50,605 nt of DNA from Devosia sp. (GTDB lineage Bacteria; Pseudomonadota; Alphaproteobacteria; Rhizobiales; Devosiaceae), in contig NZ_JAQGJV010000096.1 of the NCBI RefSeq assembly GCF_028290435.1, positions 1-50,605 of the forward strand, in the 5' to 3' direction. The notes beneath the pieces are model-generated. The model had not been told where the DNA came from. It saw only the letters and a program-made list of their open reading frames with translations, and searched no databases. Shown in pieces: positions 26,898-36,941 of the stretch; positions within the stretch are counted from its first letter, which is position 1; every line of letters begins with the position of its first letter. The position numbers and the translations under genes are program-made.

Positions 26898-28982
26898 TTA
26901 GAACTCGGCCCAATCCTTGTCGACCGCCGCATTGCCATGGGTCACGTAGGTCCTGGCCGCTACCTTCAGGCGATCCTGCAGGCCACGAGCGCCGCTGACG
27001 GCGGCGGCGGGTGCCGGTGCAGCGGCCCGACGCACGGGCGCCTCATGCTCGTTGATGATGAAGATATCCACGATCCGGTCGAGTTCGCTGGCCTGGGCCT
27101 CGGTCTGCTCGATGGCCGCATTGGTCTCTTCCACCAAAGCCGCGTTGTGCTGGGTCATTTCGTCCATGGTGCGTACGGCGGTATTGACCTCGTCGATCGA
27201 GGACGCCTGCTCGCGGCTTTCGCGCGCGATCGATTCCAAGAGGCCATTATTGCCCCGCGCCGCTTCCAGCATCGCCTTGAGCTTGCCGGCCGCATCGCCA
27301 ACCAGCTTGCTGCCGGATTTGACCTCATTGGCCGATTGCTCGATCAACACTTTCACATCCGCCGAAGCACTGGCCGCCGACTGCGCCAGACGACGAACCT
27401 CGACCGCCACCACCGCAAAGCCCTTGCCCGCATCGCCGGCACGGGCGGCTTCCACCGAGGCGTTCAGTGCCAGAAGGTTGGTCTGGAAGGCGATATCGTC
27501 GATCAGCCCGATAATGTTGGAGATCTTGCCCGAGCTCTGGGTAATGCGCTCCATCGCGGCGGTCGCCGCATCCATCACCTGCCCGCCCTCTTCGGCGGTC
27601 TTGGTGACGGCGCCCGCATTGACGCTGGCGTCGCGAGCGCGATCGGCATTCTGCATCACCGTGGAGGCCAGTTGCTCCATCGCGGCCGAAGTCTGCTCGA
27701 TCGTCGCCGCCTGTTTGGTGGTGCGCTCGCTCAGATCATTGGCGCCCGACAGGATTTCCCCCGTCGCAGTCTTGAGCGCGCGCGAGGTGCCGCGCAGCTG
27801 GCTCACCACTTCGCTCAGCTTGTCGGCCACCGCATTGGTATCGTGCTTGAGCTTGGCGAAGGCGCCTTCGTACTCCCCCTGCATGCGTAGGGTCAGGTCG
27901 GTATCCGCCATGGCGCCCAGCACCACGCCGATTTCGCTGACGCCGCGATTGAAGGTCGCCACCAGGTTATTGACGCTGGCCGCCAGCGCATTGAGTTCGG
28001 GATCGGGGAATTCGACATCGACCTGGCGGGTGAAATCGCCGGCCACTGCGGCATCGACAACCACGCCGAAAGCGCTCTGCAATTCGCTCATCATCGCTTG
28101 GCGATTGGCCTGATCGGCGATGATGCGCGCTGCCTCGGCCTCGGTCATCTGGCTGACGCGCAAGCCGTTTTCGCGGAACACTTCGACGGTGCGGGCCATG
28201 CCGCCCACTTCATTGCCCTTTTGCGTATAGGGCACCACGGTGGCGAAATCGCCGGCCGAAATCTGCTCCATGGCCTTGGCCAGCTTGGGGATCGGCTTGG
28301 TGATGGTGCGCGACATCAGGAACCCCAGCGCACCCAGCGCCACGAACACGATGGCCCCCACCAGCACCAGCAGTCCGACCACGGCATTGGCGGCCGCATT
28401 CACGCTGGCCATCGGCACGCCCACATAGATGGCGCCCATGACCTCGCCGCTCATTTTCACCATCGGCTGGTAGGCGCCGAAATAGCTGCCCCCCAGCAAT
28501 ATGCTCTCGCCGATGACCTGCTGGTTGGCAACCAGCCCCTCATAGGCCGGGTCGCCCGCCGCGATCGTCATGTTCTCGGCACGCGCGCCGTCGGCGCCGA
28601 CCAGGCTCGTGGTCCGGCTGGTGAACACGGCGGTGGCCGGATCATATTGGTAAATCGTCGCATCCTGCTTGGTGACACGGGTCACCGAGTCGATGACCGA
28701 GGTATCGTAGAAGGGCGGGATGGCCCAGCTCTGGAACGACGCGATGCTGCCATCCTCGGCCCAGTTGAGCACCGAGCCCGACAGGCGCCGTTCCAGGATA
28801 GTGGCGGCGACACCGATATTGGCGTTCTGCTGCACCTTGCTTGACTGTATCGATTGATCGTGAAGGTTCAGATAGATCACGGTGGAGACGACGGCGATCG
28901 ATCCCAGGATCGCACATTGCACCAAGGCCGCAATGGCGACCGTCATCTTCACGTTCCCGAAGAACCGCGCCAGCACACCCAT
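26898..28982 (-). CDS. Methyl-accepting chemotaxis protein with periplasmic Cache sensor (2)
   Basis: Chemoreceptor of 694 residues. The N-terminal helix ([20 protein letters not shown]) starts near residue 12. A periplasmic domain of about 150 residues follows, with [31 protein letters not shown] wording, resembling the sCache_3/Cache_3-Cache_2 group. The second helix is near 190-215, then come HAMP segments and the signalling hairpin with [20 protein letters not shown]. The C-terminus reads DKDWAEF, a W-x-x-F tether. The ATG at 28982 is preceded by GGGGGAAATT, which decides the start over an upstream frame extension. Ligand unknown. Its cytoplasmic half is very similar to that of receptor 3. 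Confidence 0.92.
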   Translation of the reverse strand: MGVLARFFGNVKMTVAIAALVQCAILGSIAVVSTVIYLNLHDQSIQSSKVQQNANIGVAATILERRLSGSVLNWAEDGSIASFQSWAIPPFYDTSVIDSVTRVTKQDATIYQYDPATAVFTSRTTSLVGADGARAENMTIAAGDPAYEGLVANQQVIGESILLGGSYFGAYQPMVKMSGEVMGAIYVGVPMASVNAAANAVVGLLVLVGAIVFVALGALGFLMSRTITKPIPKLAKAMEQISAGDFATVVPYTQKGNEVGGMARTVEVFRENGLRVSQMTEAEAARIIADQANRQAMMSELQSAFGVVVDAAVAGDFTRQVDVEFPDPELNALAASVNNLVATFNRGVSEIGVVLGAMADTDLTLRMQGEYEGAFAKLKHDTNAVADKLSEVVSQLRGTSRALKTATGEILSGANDLSERTTKQAATIEQTSAAMEQLASTVMQNADRARDASVNAGAVTKTAEEGGQVMDAATAAMERITQSSGKISNIIGLIDDIAFQTNLLALNASVEAARAGDAGKGFAVVAVEVRRLAQSAASASADVKVLIEQSANEVKSGSKLVGDAAGKLKAMLEAARGNNGLLESIARESREQASSIDEVNTAVRTMDEMTQHNAALVEETNAAIEQTEAQASELDRIVDIFIINEHEAPVRRAAAPAPAAAVSGARGLQDRLKVAARTYVTHGNAAVDKDWAEF

Positions 28983-29132
28983 AATTTCCCCCAAGCAGTC
29001 GGGCGCACGTATCGACGCGCGCATCCGGATTTGTGCTGAGAAATTAGCGCACAGGCATTAAGCAAGTGTTGTCTATGTTTGGCCGGCGAGCCAGCCCAGA
29101 AGGGCGACCGCCGACGCCCAATCAGGGCCGCC

Positions 29133-31649
29133 CTAGAACTCGCTCCAGTCCTTGTCCACCGCCGCATTCCCGTGGCTCAAATACGAGCGCGTTACGCTTT
29201 TGAGCTTGTCCTGCAGGCCGCGCGCACCCTGTGCCACCGCCTTGAGCGGGCTGGCCAATGCCGGCTTGACCCGGCCGGTTTCCGACAAGGCGAAGATATC
29301 CACGATCCGGTCGAGTTCGGTGGCCTGCGCCTCGGTCTGCTCGATGGCGGCGTTGATTTCCTCGACCAGCGCCGCATTGTGCTGGGTCATTTCATCCATG
29401 GTGCGCACGGCGGTGTTGACCTCGTCGATCGAGGACGCCTGCTCGCGGCTTTCCCTGGCGATGCTGCTCATCAGCTCGTTGGACGACCGCGCCGCGCTCA
29501 GCATGGACTCAAGCTTCGTGGCCGCGTCGCTGACGAGCTTGCTGCCGCCCCGGACCTCATTGGCCGACTGCTCGATCAGAACCTTTACATCCGCCGAAGC
29601 CGAAGCCGCCGACTGCGCCAGCCGCCGCACTTCCACGGCGACCACCGCAAAGCCCTTGCCCGCATCGCCGGCCCGCGCCGCCTCCACCGAGGCGTTCAGC
29701 GCCAGAAGGTTAGTCTGGAACGCGATATCGTCGATCAGCCCGATAATGTTGGAGATCTTGCCCGAGCTTTGCGTGATGCGCTCCATCGCCTCGGTGGCCT
29801 GGTGCATCACCTGCCCGCCCTCTTCGGCGGTCCTCGTGACGGTGGAGGCCACGTCGCTGGCGCCACGCGCCCGCTCGGCATTCTGCATCACCGTGCTGGC
29901 AAGCTGCTCCATCGCCGCCGAGGTCTCCTCGATCGTCGCCGCCTGCTTGGTGGTGCGTTCGCTGAGGTCATTGGCACCGGAGAGAATTTCCCCGGTCGCG
30001 GTCTTGAGCGCGCCCGAAGTTTCGCGCAATTGCCCCACAATGTCGGTCAGCTTGTCGGCCACCGCATTGGTGTCGTGCTTGAGCTGGGCAAAGGCGCCCT
30101 GATAGTCGCCCTCCATGCGGTGCGTCAGGTCGGTATTGGCCAGCGAGGCCAGCACTTCCCCGGTTTCGCCCAGGCCGCGATCCACCGTCTCGACCAGATT
30201 GTTGACCGAGCGCGCCAGCGTATTGAGTTCATCATCGGGGAATTCGGCATCCACCCTTTTGCTGAAATCACCCGCGATCGCCGCATCCACCACCGCGCCG
30301 AACGCCCGTTGCAGGGTCTGCATCATCACGGCCCGATCGGCTTGGCTACGGATGATCTGGTCGGCTTCCGCCTCCGTCATCTGCGCCACTTTGAGCCCGT
30401 TCTCGCGGAACACTTCGACCGCCCGCGCCATGGCGCCCAGCTCGTCACGGCCATCGGCGCCGCGCACCTCGGCCGCAAGATCACCCTGCGCCAGTGCTTC
30501 CATGGTCCCCGTCAGGCGCGTGATCGGCCGGCTGACCGAGCGCGCGAACAGAAACGACAGCACCGTCGCCGCCAGCAGCAGCCCCGCGCCGATGGCCAGC
30601 ATCGTATTGCGCATCTGCACCACTGGCGCCATCACCTCGGACTGGTTCTGGATCGCCGCGACCACCAGGTTCACCCCATGCACGCTGGTCGGCACCGCCA
30701 TGACAGCAGTCTCGGCGCCGCGGAAGTTGGCAATGCCGCTCGCCTCGGTGCCGGCCAATGCGGTCTCGAATGTCGGATCGCCCTTGACCGAGGACACCAG
30801 CACGTCGCTTGCCATCGAGAATTTTGATTGCGTGCGCATCAGCCCGTCGGCGCCCACGATGATAACCTCGCCGGTATTGCCCAGCCCCTTGATACCGGAG
30901 ACGCGCGCCGTCAGCGCCGGCGCCTGGATTTCCAGCGCCATGACGCCGACCACAGCGTCGGCCTTGTAAATCGGCATGGCCATGAAGCTGGCCGCCTTGC
31001 CGCCAATAGGGGCATATTGGGTGAAATCGACAAAGTCCGCGGTACCCAGTGGCAGCGTCTGCGCCGCGGTGACCGCCTTGGCCAGCCCGGTCGCCGCCAG
31101 CGTCGGATCGCTGACGAAATTCATCGCGAAATCGGGGTTCTTGGCCGTCGAATAGACCAGCTCCCCTGCCATGTCGAACAGGAACACGTCGCTATAGCCG
31201 CGCTCCAGCATCAGCGTGCGGAAGCCGGGATGGAAGCGCTTGTGCTGGGTGTCGTAGCTGGCGGCCAGCCCCCCCGAGGTATCGGCCAGCCAGCGTTCGG
31301 ACTGGTTCGGATTGTCGGTGACATAGGCTTTTTGGAACTGCGCCGCTGCCTTGTCACCCAGCCCGCTTTTCATTTCATTGTAGGAGCGCGTCAGGTTTTC
31401 CAGCGCCGCCACCGTATCGGCGCGCTGGGTAAACAGGCTCAAATCGCCTTCGACGTCGGAAAAATACTCGTCCACCTGACTGGTGGCGCTGGCCAGCGAT
31501 GCCTGCATGGCCTGTTGGCGCTGCTCCTGCACCGTCGACAGGCTGATCAGATAGCCGGCGACGCCGATGCCCACCCCCACCGCCATCGCCATGCCCACCA
31601 GAGCCAATGGCAGTTTCTGGGAAATCTTGAGGCGCGACAAAAAGGCCAT
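29133..31649 (-). CDS. Methyl-accepting chemotaxis protein with long periplasmic Cache-like sensor (3)
   Basis: Chemoreceptor of 838 residues and the largest of the set. The first helix is at about 13-35 ([20 protein letters not shown]). A periplasmic region of roughly 300 residues contains [21 protein letters not shown] and [16 protein letters not shown], a Cache/PAS-like pattern. A second helix near 340-360, HAMP and linker segments, and the signalling domain with [20 protein letters not shown] follow. It ends DKDWSEF, again W-x-x-F. The start at 31649 sits behind a GGAG site; the upstream extension has no support. It is separated from the cheY unit by a terminator and a repeat element, so it has its own promoter. 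Confidence 0.92.
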   Translation of the reverse strand: MAFLSRLKISQKLPLALVGMAMAVGVGIGVAGYLISLSTVQEQRQQAMQASLASATSQVDEYFSDVEGDLSLFTQRADTVAALENLTRSYNEMKSGLGDKAAAQFQKAYVTDNPNQSERWLADTSGGLAASYDTQHKRFHPGFRTLMLERGYSDVFLFDMAGELVYSTAKNPDFAMNFVSDPTLAATGLAKAVTAAQTLPLGTADFVDFTQYAPIGGKAASFMAMPIYKADAVVGVMALEIQAPALTARVSGIKGLGNTGEVIIVGADGLMRTQSKFSMASDVLVSSVKGDPTFETALAGTEASGIANFRGAETAVMAVPTSVHGVNLVVAAIQNQSEVMAPVVQMRNTMLAIGAGLLLAATVLSFLFARSVSRPITRLTGTMEALAQGDLAAEVRGADGRDELGAMARAVEVFRENGLKVAQMTEAEADQIIRSQADRAVMMQTLQRAFGAVVDAAIAGDFSKRVDAEFPDDELNTLARSVNNLVETVDRGLGETGEVLASLANTDLTHRMEGDYQGAFAQLKHDTNAVADKLTDIVGQLRETSGALKTATGEILSGANDLSERTTKQAATIEETSAAMEQLASTVMQNAERARGASDVASTVTRTAEEGGQVMHQATEAMERITQSSGKISNIIGLIDDIAFQTNLLALNASVEAARAGDAGKGFAVVAVEVRRLAQSAASASADVKVLIEQSANEVRGGSKLVSDAATKLESMLSAARSSNELMSSIARESREQASSIDEVNTAVRTMDEMTQHNAALVEEINAAIEQTEAQATELDRIVDIFALSETGRVKPALASPLKAVAQGARGLQDKLKSVTRSYLSHGNAAVDKDWSEF

Positions 31650-31835
31650 GCAATAGCTCCAGCTCTTACGGCAGGTCACAACGCGTTCGAATATTTTCGA
31701 TTACAGAAAACACCGCGCAATATGCGGTGCTCTGGGCGCTGCGGCCTTCCCCCTCCGAAAGTCGGTCTCGACTTGTGGAAACGATACAGGACGCTGATTA
31801 ATGCCTTGTTACGGATAAATACCGACGCAGAAACG

Positions 31836-31866
31836 CAAAAGACCGCCCCATTGGGACGGCCTTTTT
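31836..31866 (-). terminator. Terminator of the cheD-cheY operon
   Basis: In the reverse-strand transcript a 9-bp stem (31853-31861 with 31841-31849, including two G.U pairs) and a 3-nt loop is followed by a TCTTTT run. On the plus strand the two G.U positions would be A.C mismatches, so it is directional. It lies beyond the structured element that follows cheY and before receptor 3. Confidence 0.75.
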
Positions 31867-31883
31867 GAAGCGCGAGCGCGGAA

Positions 31884-32044
31884 GGATGCGTCGAGGTTCA
31901 GGTCAGGCCGAGACGAACCGAAGGTCCGCGCAAGCGAATATGGTGGGTTGGGAGCACCGGAGCGGAGCGTACGTTGGTACGTGAGCACCGGAGCGCAGCA
32001 AGCCGGCATTTGCAGGCCGGCATCACCTGAAGATCAATGCATCC
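31884..32044. repeat. Structured intergenic element, copy 1 (abuts cheY stop)
   Basis: Nested stems. The outer pairing is GGATGC (31884-31889) with GCATCC (32039-32044) and TTCAGGT (31897-31903) with ACCTGAA (32025-32031). The apical hairpin is GCGTAC-GTTG-GTACGT (31967-31982). Conserved ACCGGAGCG-GAGCGTAC and GCCGGCATTTGCAG segments match copy 2 at 36207-36353. The outer right arm touches the first base of the cheY stop codon. With the terminator this fills the 394-bp gap between cheY and receptor 3; I see no gene there. Size and twin palindromes recall rhizobial RIME elements, but identity is untested. Confidence 0.75.
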
Positions 32045-32439
32045 TAAGAGAGAGCGCCGATCACGGCTTCGATGCGCTTCTTCATCGTCGACAGGTCGAA
32101 CGGCTTGATGATGTAATTGTTGACGCCGAAGGAGATAGCTTCCTTGACCTGTTCCTTGTCGGAACGGCCGGTCGCCATGATGAACGGCATGGCCTGGGTG
32201 CGCGGGTGCTTGCGGATCACCTTGAGCAGGGTCAGCCCGTCGATATCTTCCATGTTCCAGTCGGAGATGATGAGATCGACATTGGCTTTTTCGAGCTTGC
32301 CGAGCGCGTCGCGCCCGCTCTTGGCCTCGATGATGTCCTTGAAACCCAGCTGCGTCAGGATGTACTTACAAATCCCGCGCATCGACTGCTGGTCGTCCAC
32401 GATCAATACACTGACTGCGCTTGCCTTCGGCATTGCCAT
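32044..32439 (-). CDS. cheY: Chemotaxis response regulator CheY (1)
   Basis: Single-domain receiver of 131 residues that, when phosphorylated by CheA, binds the flagellar switch or serves as a phosphate sink. The acidic pocket is VDDQ near 14-17, the phosphorylated residue is Asp 60 in LIISDWNMEDIDG, the switch threonine lies in MATGR near 90, and the conserved lysine in YIIKPF near 112. The start could be either of two ATGs at 32439 or 32433; the AGGTGGA site upstream is better spaced for the second. It is the last gene of the cheD operon and is followed by a structured element and a terminator. Confidence 0.93.
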   Translation of the reverse strand: MAMPKASAVSVLIVDDQQSMRGICKYILTQLGFKDIIEAKSGRDALGKLEKANVDLIISDWNMEDIDGLTLLKVIRKHPRTQAMPFIMATGRSDKEQVKEAISFGVNNYIIKPFDLSTMKKRIEAVIGALS

Positions 32440-32540
32440 TCCACCTTCTAAGCCTGGGACTTCTGTCCCTTCGTCGTCACACTAGGCAACAAGCGTTACA
32501 AATCTCTCAACCCAGCCGTCGCATTGCAACGGGGTTGCGA

Positions 32541-33587
32541 TTATGCGGCGTTCTTGAGCCGCACCAAAGCGTTAGCCAATCGTGCGGCAATCGCCTCGAG
32601 CGGCGCCTGTTCCACCACTGCACCCTCCTCGAAGGCCACGCGCGGCATGCCATAGACCAGCGAACTGGCCTGGTTCTGCCCCACCGTATAGGCGCCCGCA
32701 TCGCGCATCAGCTTGAGCCCGCGCGCGCCGTCACGACCCATGCCGGTCAGGATGGCGCCGACCGCCATCGCGCCCACGGTCTTGGCGACCGACTCGAACA
32801 GCACGTCAACGCTGGGCCGGTGCCCGCTGGCCAATTCGTCATGCGTCAGGCGGCACTTGAGCTGGCCCGAACTGCGCTCGACCCGCAGATGATAATCGCC
32901 ACGCGCCACATAGGCATGGCCGCGTTCCAGTGGCATGCGGTCCTCGGCTTCCACCACCTTGATCTCGCACAATTCGTCCAGCCGCGCCGCGAAGCGGCTG
33001 GTGAAGCCCGGCGGCATATGCTGGGCGATCACGATCGGCGGACAATCGGTGGGCATATTGACCAGCACCGCCCGCACGGCCTCAACGCCGCCGGTGGATG
33101 CGCCAATGGCGATCAGGGCGCCATCCGGCGCCGCCGCGGTGCGCACCGCAACCTTGGGCGCGTCGGCCCGATTGGCCCGGCCCTTGACGTCCGACCGCGC
33201 CGCGGCGCGGATCTTGTCGCGCAGGTTGGAGCCGAACGCCTCCAGCCCCCCGGTCAGATCGGCGCTCGGCTTGGCCACGAAATCCACGGCACCCAGTTCG
33301 AGCGCCAGCAGAGTTTCGCTGGCCCCCTTCTTGGTCAGCGTCGATACCATCACCACCGGTGTCGGGCGCAGGCGCATCAGCTTTTCGAGGAATTGCAGCC
33401 CGTTCATGTTGGGCATTTCGATGTCGAGCGTCACCACATCGGGGTTGAGCAGCTTGATCTTCTCGCGCGCCTCGATCGGATCAACCGCGGTGCCCACCAC
33501 CACGATATCCTCGTCGCGCGTCAGCATGCGCGTCAACACTTCGCGGATAAGGGCCGAATCGTCGACGACCAGGACCTTGATACTCAT
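32541..33587 (-). CDS. cheB: Chemotaxis protein-glutamate methylesterase/deamidase CheB
   Basis: Adaptation enzyme that removes methyl groups from receptors when phosphorylated by CheA. The 348 residues contain a receiver domain (VLVVDDSALIREVL, phosphorylated Asp 55 in VVTLDIEMPNMNG, Lys in VAKPSA), a linker around 120-155 rich in charged residues, and a catalytic domain with the triad Ser 164 (IGASTGG), His 190 (AQHMP) and Asp 285 (GMGRDGA), the positions known from the enteric enzyme. Its start overlaps the cheR stop by 4 bp (ATGA), so the opposing enzymes are made together. Confidence 0.97.
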   Translation of the reverse strand: MSIKVLVVDDSALIREVLTRMLTRDEDIVVVGTAVDPIEAREKIKLLNPDVVTLDIEMPNMNGLQFLEKLMRLRPTPVVMVSTLTKKGASETLLALELGAVDFVAKPSADLTGGLEAFGSNLRDKIRAAARSDVKGRANRADAPKVAVRTAAAPDGALIAIGASTGGVEAVRAVLVNMPTDCPPIVIAQHMPPGFTSRFAARLDELCEIKVVEAEDRMPLERGHAYVARGDYHLRVERSSGQLKCRLTHDELASGHRPSVDVLFESVAKTVGAMAVGAILTGMGRDGARGLKLMRDAGAYTVGQNQASSLVYGMPRVAFEEGAVVEQAPLEAIAARLANALVRLKNAA

Positions 33588-34438
33588 GCGGCTTCTCGCT
33601 TGTTGGCTTTTAGGCGTGATTGATAAATGGTCTTGCCGACGAGCTTGAAGCCCTCGCCGCCCGAGCCAAGGTTTTCGGAGTGCCCGATATAAAGGAAGGC
33701 CTCGGGTGCCAAGAGGCTGGCGAACCGGCCGAACATCTGACCCTGGGTCGCCTTGTCGAAATAGATCGCCACGTTGCGGCAGAAAATGGCGTCGAATGGC
33801 CCCTTCATCGGCCAGGCCTGGATCAGGTTCAACGGCTTGAACGACACCAGTTCTCGCACCGCATCGGGCACCTGGATCTGGCCGTCGCCGATCTTGTCGA
33901 TCAGCCGCGCCCGCTCCGGCGTCAGCCCGGACAATTCGCTTTCGGGATAAATCCCGCGCGCCGCCTTGGCGATCACGGCGGTATCGATATCGGTGCCCAG
34001 GATCTTGAAGTCCCAGCGCTTGAGCTCGGGAAACGCTGCCAGCAGGTCCATGCCCACCGTATAGGGCTCCTGCCCGGTCGAGCAGGCCGCCGACCAGATG
34101 CGCAGCCGCGTACCGCGCGGCTTATGGGCGATCAGCGAGCCCACATGCTGGCGCAAATGCTCGAAATGATGATCCTCGCGGTAGAACCGCGTCAGGTTCG
34201 TGGTCAGCGCATTGACGAAATTCTGCTCGTCCGTGGCCGAGGCGCCGCGTTCCAGGTAATCGACATAGGCGTCGAACCCCCCTAGCCCCAGCGACCGCAC
34301 GATCTTGGAGAGCCGCGAGACCACCAGCGTGCGCTTGGCATCGCTCAGCGATATCCCCGCGACCTCATAGACCCGTGTCTTGATCCGCGAAAACTCGCGT
34401 TCGCTTAAGGGAATCTCTCCCGCATCCATGCCAACCAC
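33584..34438 (-). CDS. cheR: Chemotaxis protein-glutamate O-methyltransferase CheR
   Basis: SAM-dependent methyltransferase of receptor glutamates, 284 residues. An N-terminal helical domain (about 1-80, with SEREFSRIKTRVYEVAGI) is followed by the SAM site RIWSAACSTGQEPYT near 108-122 and PFDAIFCRNVAIYFD near 210-224. The beta-subdomain region, LTPERARLIDKIGDGQIQV up to FKPLNL, looks about four residues shorter than my recollection of E. coli CheR at the loop that grips receptor tail peptides. The ATG at 34438 is used; another lies three codons later. It is coupled to cheB by a 4-bp overlap. Confidence 0.95.
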   Translation of the reverse strand: MVGMDAGEIPLSEREFSRIKTRVYEVAGISLSDAKRTLVVSRLSKIVRSLGLGGFDAYVDYLERGASATDEQNFVNALTTNLTRFYREDHHFEHLRQHVGSLIAHKPRGTRLRIWSAACSTGQEPYTVGMDLLAAFPELKRWDFKILGTDIDTAVIAKAARGIYPESELSGLTPERARLIDKIGDGQIQVPDAVRELVSFKPLNLIQAWPMKGPFDAIFCRNVAIYFDKATQGQMFGRFASLLAPEAFLYIGHSENLGSGGEGFKLVGKTIYQSRLKANKREAA

Positions 34439-34468
34439 CCCATCTGCGACCCAGACGATTGGAGTGGT

Positions 34469-35998
34469 TCAGGCAGCGGAACTGAGCCCGCGAGGAACCG
34501 CCCGCAGGGGTCTCCCCGCCGAGGTATCGCTGACCACTTCCATCCGCCCGGTAAGGCGCTTCAGCGCCTCCCCACTTTCGTCCAGTGTCGCCACGATAGT
34601 GTCTGCTTCAGTACTTAGATTGCGTAAATGCGCGTCCGCTTCTGCAATCATTTTTTGCAAAGATTGCGCTTCATCCACGCCGGTCGCAGTTTGAGCACGT
34701 CCGCGACTGACCACGGCGCGAATATCCTTGGCGCTTTTATTGGTCATCTGCGCCAGCATACGCACTTCTTCTGCGACCACCGCGAAGCCCGCGCCCTTTT
34801 CACCTGCCCGCGCCGCTTCGACCGCCGCATTGAGCGCCAAGAGGTTGGTGCGGAACGAAACTTCCTCGATCGCCGCCATCATGGTGTCGATCTCGCGCGT
34901 CATGGCATCGATATCGCTGACCACCGCATGGGTGCGCCGCGCCGCCAGATCCGCCGCACCGACCAGATCGCGCGCCTGATGACCGCTATTGCGCATCTTG
35001 CGCGCCTGGGCATCGCCGCGTTGCAGCACCGCATTGGTGGTCGTCACATCGGCCCGGGTCTGGGCCGCGACGCTGGTCAGGTGGGCCGCCTGGTTCTGGA
35101 AGCGGTCGACCAGCTGGGCCACCGCCTTGAGCTTTTTCTCCAGCCCCTGGCGCAACTCGGCCTCCTCGTCCAATTGTCCTTCCACAGCGACCAGCAGGTC
35201 GGCGAGGCCTTTGACCTGCCGCCGGAACGGGCTATGGGCAACTTTGGCGACCGCGGCGTCCCCAGCCAGCAGCCGGTCCAGTTCCTCGGCGCCGGCGTCA
35301 ACGGCCGCAATGGCAGTGTTGAGAGACGCTAATGCCGGATTGCGCTTGAGCGTTTCCTCGGTGAACCGGAACGAGGTCCGCCCGGCCACCAGCGCGCCCG
35401 CGAAGCCTTCCAGGTCGTCATCGGCAATGTAGCAACCGACGGGCTGCAATTCGAGCACGAAGCGGGTCGCCCCGATGGCCAGGCGCTGCAATTGGTAACG
35501 CGCGCCGCCCAGCATCAGCATGGCGGTTTCGGGCACCGCGCCCTCGCCCTTTGTATCGCCGATACCCGGCAGGACATCGAGGCGCGCCCCCTCGACCGCT
35601 TGCGGGGCGATGGCCACCATGCCGCGACTGGCCGCCAGGATCATGCCCGCCTCGTCGACCAGCAACACCGGCTGCTGCATGGCCACGATGCTGGTCTTGA
35701 CCTGCTGGGTCCGCTCGGCCTGGGCACTTAGTTGCGACACGATCGAGCTGATGGAGAAAATTTCGCCCTTTTCGTCGCCGAGGCCCGCCGCCTGTGCGAC
35801 GGAGCGCAGGATGGCCTGGTGGTCGCGGTCGAACTGCTGGCCCAGCGACAGGGTGCCGGCCACCGCCATCGCCACCACGCCGCCGATCAGGATAAGGGAG
35901 CTCCCGCTGATCCCCATTGCCAGCATCAATCCGCCGGCCAGGAACATGGCAACAAGCCATAAACTGGCGGCGATCAGCGCGAGGCGCATATGCAGCAT
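34469..35998 (-). CDS. Chemoreceptor without periplasmic domain, encoded in the che operon
   Basis: Methyl-accepting-type protein of 509 residues. Two adjacent hydrophobic stretches at about 7-50 ([20 protein letters not shown] and [18 protein letters not shown]) leave only a short loop outside. A cytoplasmic PAS-like region follows (about 95-180, [20 protein letters not shown]). The signalling domain has [23 protein letters not shown] near 380-405 and [13 protein letters not shown]. It ends GLSSAA and lacks the W-x-x-F tether of the other three. The start is taken at the ATG 35998; a TTG at 36016 is possible. Its place between cheD and cheR argues for an internal-signal or energy-sensing receptor of the core pathway. 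Confidence 0.88.
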   Translation of the reverse strand: MLHMRLALIAASLWLVAMFLAGGLMLAMGISGSSLILIGGVVAMAVAGTLSLGQQFDRDHQAILRSVAQAAGLGDEKGEIFSISSIVSQLSAQAERTQQVKTSIVAMQQPVLLVDEAGMILAASRGMVAIAPQAVEGARLDVLPGIGDTKGEGAVPETAMLMLGGARYQLQRLAIGATRFVLELQPVGCYIADDDLEGFAGALVAGRTSFRFTEETLKRNPALASLNTAIAAVDAGAEELDRLLAGDAAVAKVAHSPFRRQVKGLADLLVAVEGQLDEEAELRQGLEKKLKAVAQLVDRFQNQAAHLTSVAAQTRADVTTTNAVLQRGDAQARKMRNSGHQARDLVGAADLAARRTHAVVSDIDAMTREIDTMMAAIEEVSFRTNLLALNAAVEAARAGEKGAGFAVVAEEVRMLAQMTNKSAKDIRAVVSRGRAQTATGVDEAQSLQKMIAEADAHLRNLSTEADTIVATLDESGEALKRLTGRMEVVSDTSAGRPLRAVPRGLSSAA

Positions 35999-36206
35999 GG
36001 CAGGCAGATTCCGCAAATCAGAAGGATACGAACACCCCGAATTCCTATCGTATCAATGGTTAACCAAATCTATAGAGCGCCCCTCCGTGCTAACACTGCG
36101 CTAACTTTGATTGACGAGGTGTTACCGAAAAACCCATGCCGGAGCCCGCGGCTGTACCGAAATGGGAAAGCTGAGGCTGACGCCTCTCTAAAGCAGCGCC
36201 CACCGG

Positions 36207-36353
36207 TAGGACCGATCGAAATTCGGCTCAGGCTGAGTCGAAAATGCTGGTTCGCGAGAACCGGACCGGAGCGTACTTTCGAGTACGTGAGGACCGGAAG
36301 CGCAGCGAACCGGCATTTGCAGACCAGCCTCAGCCGAATAGCGATTGGTCCTA
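36207..36353. repeat. Structured intergenic element, copy 2 (begins at cheD stop)
   Basis: Nested stems of high quality. The outer arms 36207-36235 and 36325-36353 pair over 29 positions with three mismatches and one G.T. The middle arms 36243-36255 and 36305-36317 (AATGCTGGTTCGC with GCGAACCGGCATT) pair over 13 bp. The apical hairpin GTACT-TTCG-AGTAC lies at 36273-36286. The right outer arm includes the cheD stop codon (36351-36353). The apical hairpin and GGCATTTGCAG flank match copy 1 while outer arms differ. This occupies most of the 352-bp gap between cheD and the next receptor gene; no gene is seen there. Confidence 0.8.
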
Positions 36354-36941
36354 GAAGAGTTCGATGTCGTCGTGTACGGGCACCACCACGGCGCGGCGGC
36401 TGGCGATGGCGACTTCTTCGCGTGCCACCGTTGCGCCGGCGTCGCTGTCCAGTCGCTTGACGAAGGCGCGGCCCGAATGCGGCTTGAACAGCACGCGGCG
36501 GGCATAGCTGCCCCCGAGGTCTTCGCTGGCCACCGGATAGCCCTCGGCCGCGAGGAATTCGCGCACGAACTCGATGTTCTTGGCGCCCACATCATCCAGC
36601 GACGCATTGATCTTGCCGCCGCCGAACACCTTGATTTCGAGATTGGACTTCTTGCCCGTGCCCTGGCTCAGCACCTTGTTGATGAGCTGTTCCATGGCGA
36701 AGGCGCCGTATCGGGCCGACGCGCCGTAGCGATCCTTTGACGAACCGGATTGTTCCGCCAAAAGGAAGTGGTTCATGCCGCCCACATTGGCGGCCCGGTC
36801 TCGCACGCAGGCCGAGATGCAGGACCCCAGCACGGTCGAAAAAGTCAGGTCGGCGGCATTCGAAATGTGGCAATCACCTTGATGGACCGTGGTGACGACC
36901 CCACGATCGAATTCGGGTGGCAGAGAATTGGCCGTTGCCAT
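36351..36941 (-). CDS. cheD: Chemoreceptor glutamine deamidase CheD
   Basis: Deamidates specific receptor glutamines and, in some species, binds CheY-P or CheC. The 196 residues have the catalytic cysteine in LGSCISACV (Cys 41) and histidine in GGMNHFLL (His 58), followed by RYGAFAMEQLINKVL and KVFGGGKI, the CheD pattern. The C-terminus is DDIELF. It is the first gene of the operon running through a receptor, cheR, cheB and cheY, although the structured element separates it from the next gene. It is divergent from the CheT-like gene across 257 bp. Confidence 0.96.
   Translation of the reverse strand: MATANSLPPEFDRGVVTTVHQGDCHISNAADLTFSTVLGSCISACVRDRAANVGGMNHFLLAEQSGSSKDRYGASARYGAFAMEQLINKVLSQGTGKKSNLEIKVFGGGKINASLDDVGAKNIEFVREFLAAEGYPVASEDLGGSYARRVLFKPHSGRAFVKRLDSDAGATVAREEVAIASRRAVVVPVHDDIELF

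Noticed and set aside
31809..32009. Small reverse-strand frame covering the repeat after cheY, and the similar frame at 36188-36607
   Set aside because: The peptides are alike because the DNA is a structured repeat; stem pairing, not coding, is conserved.
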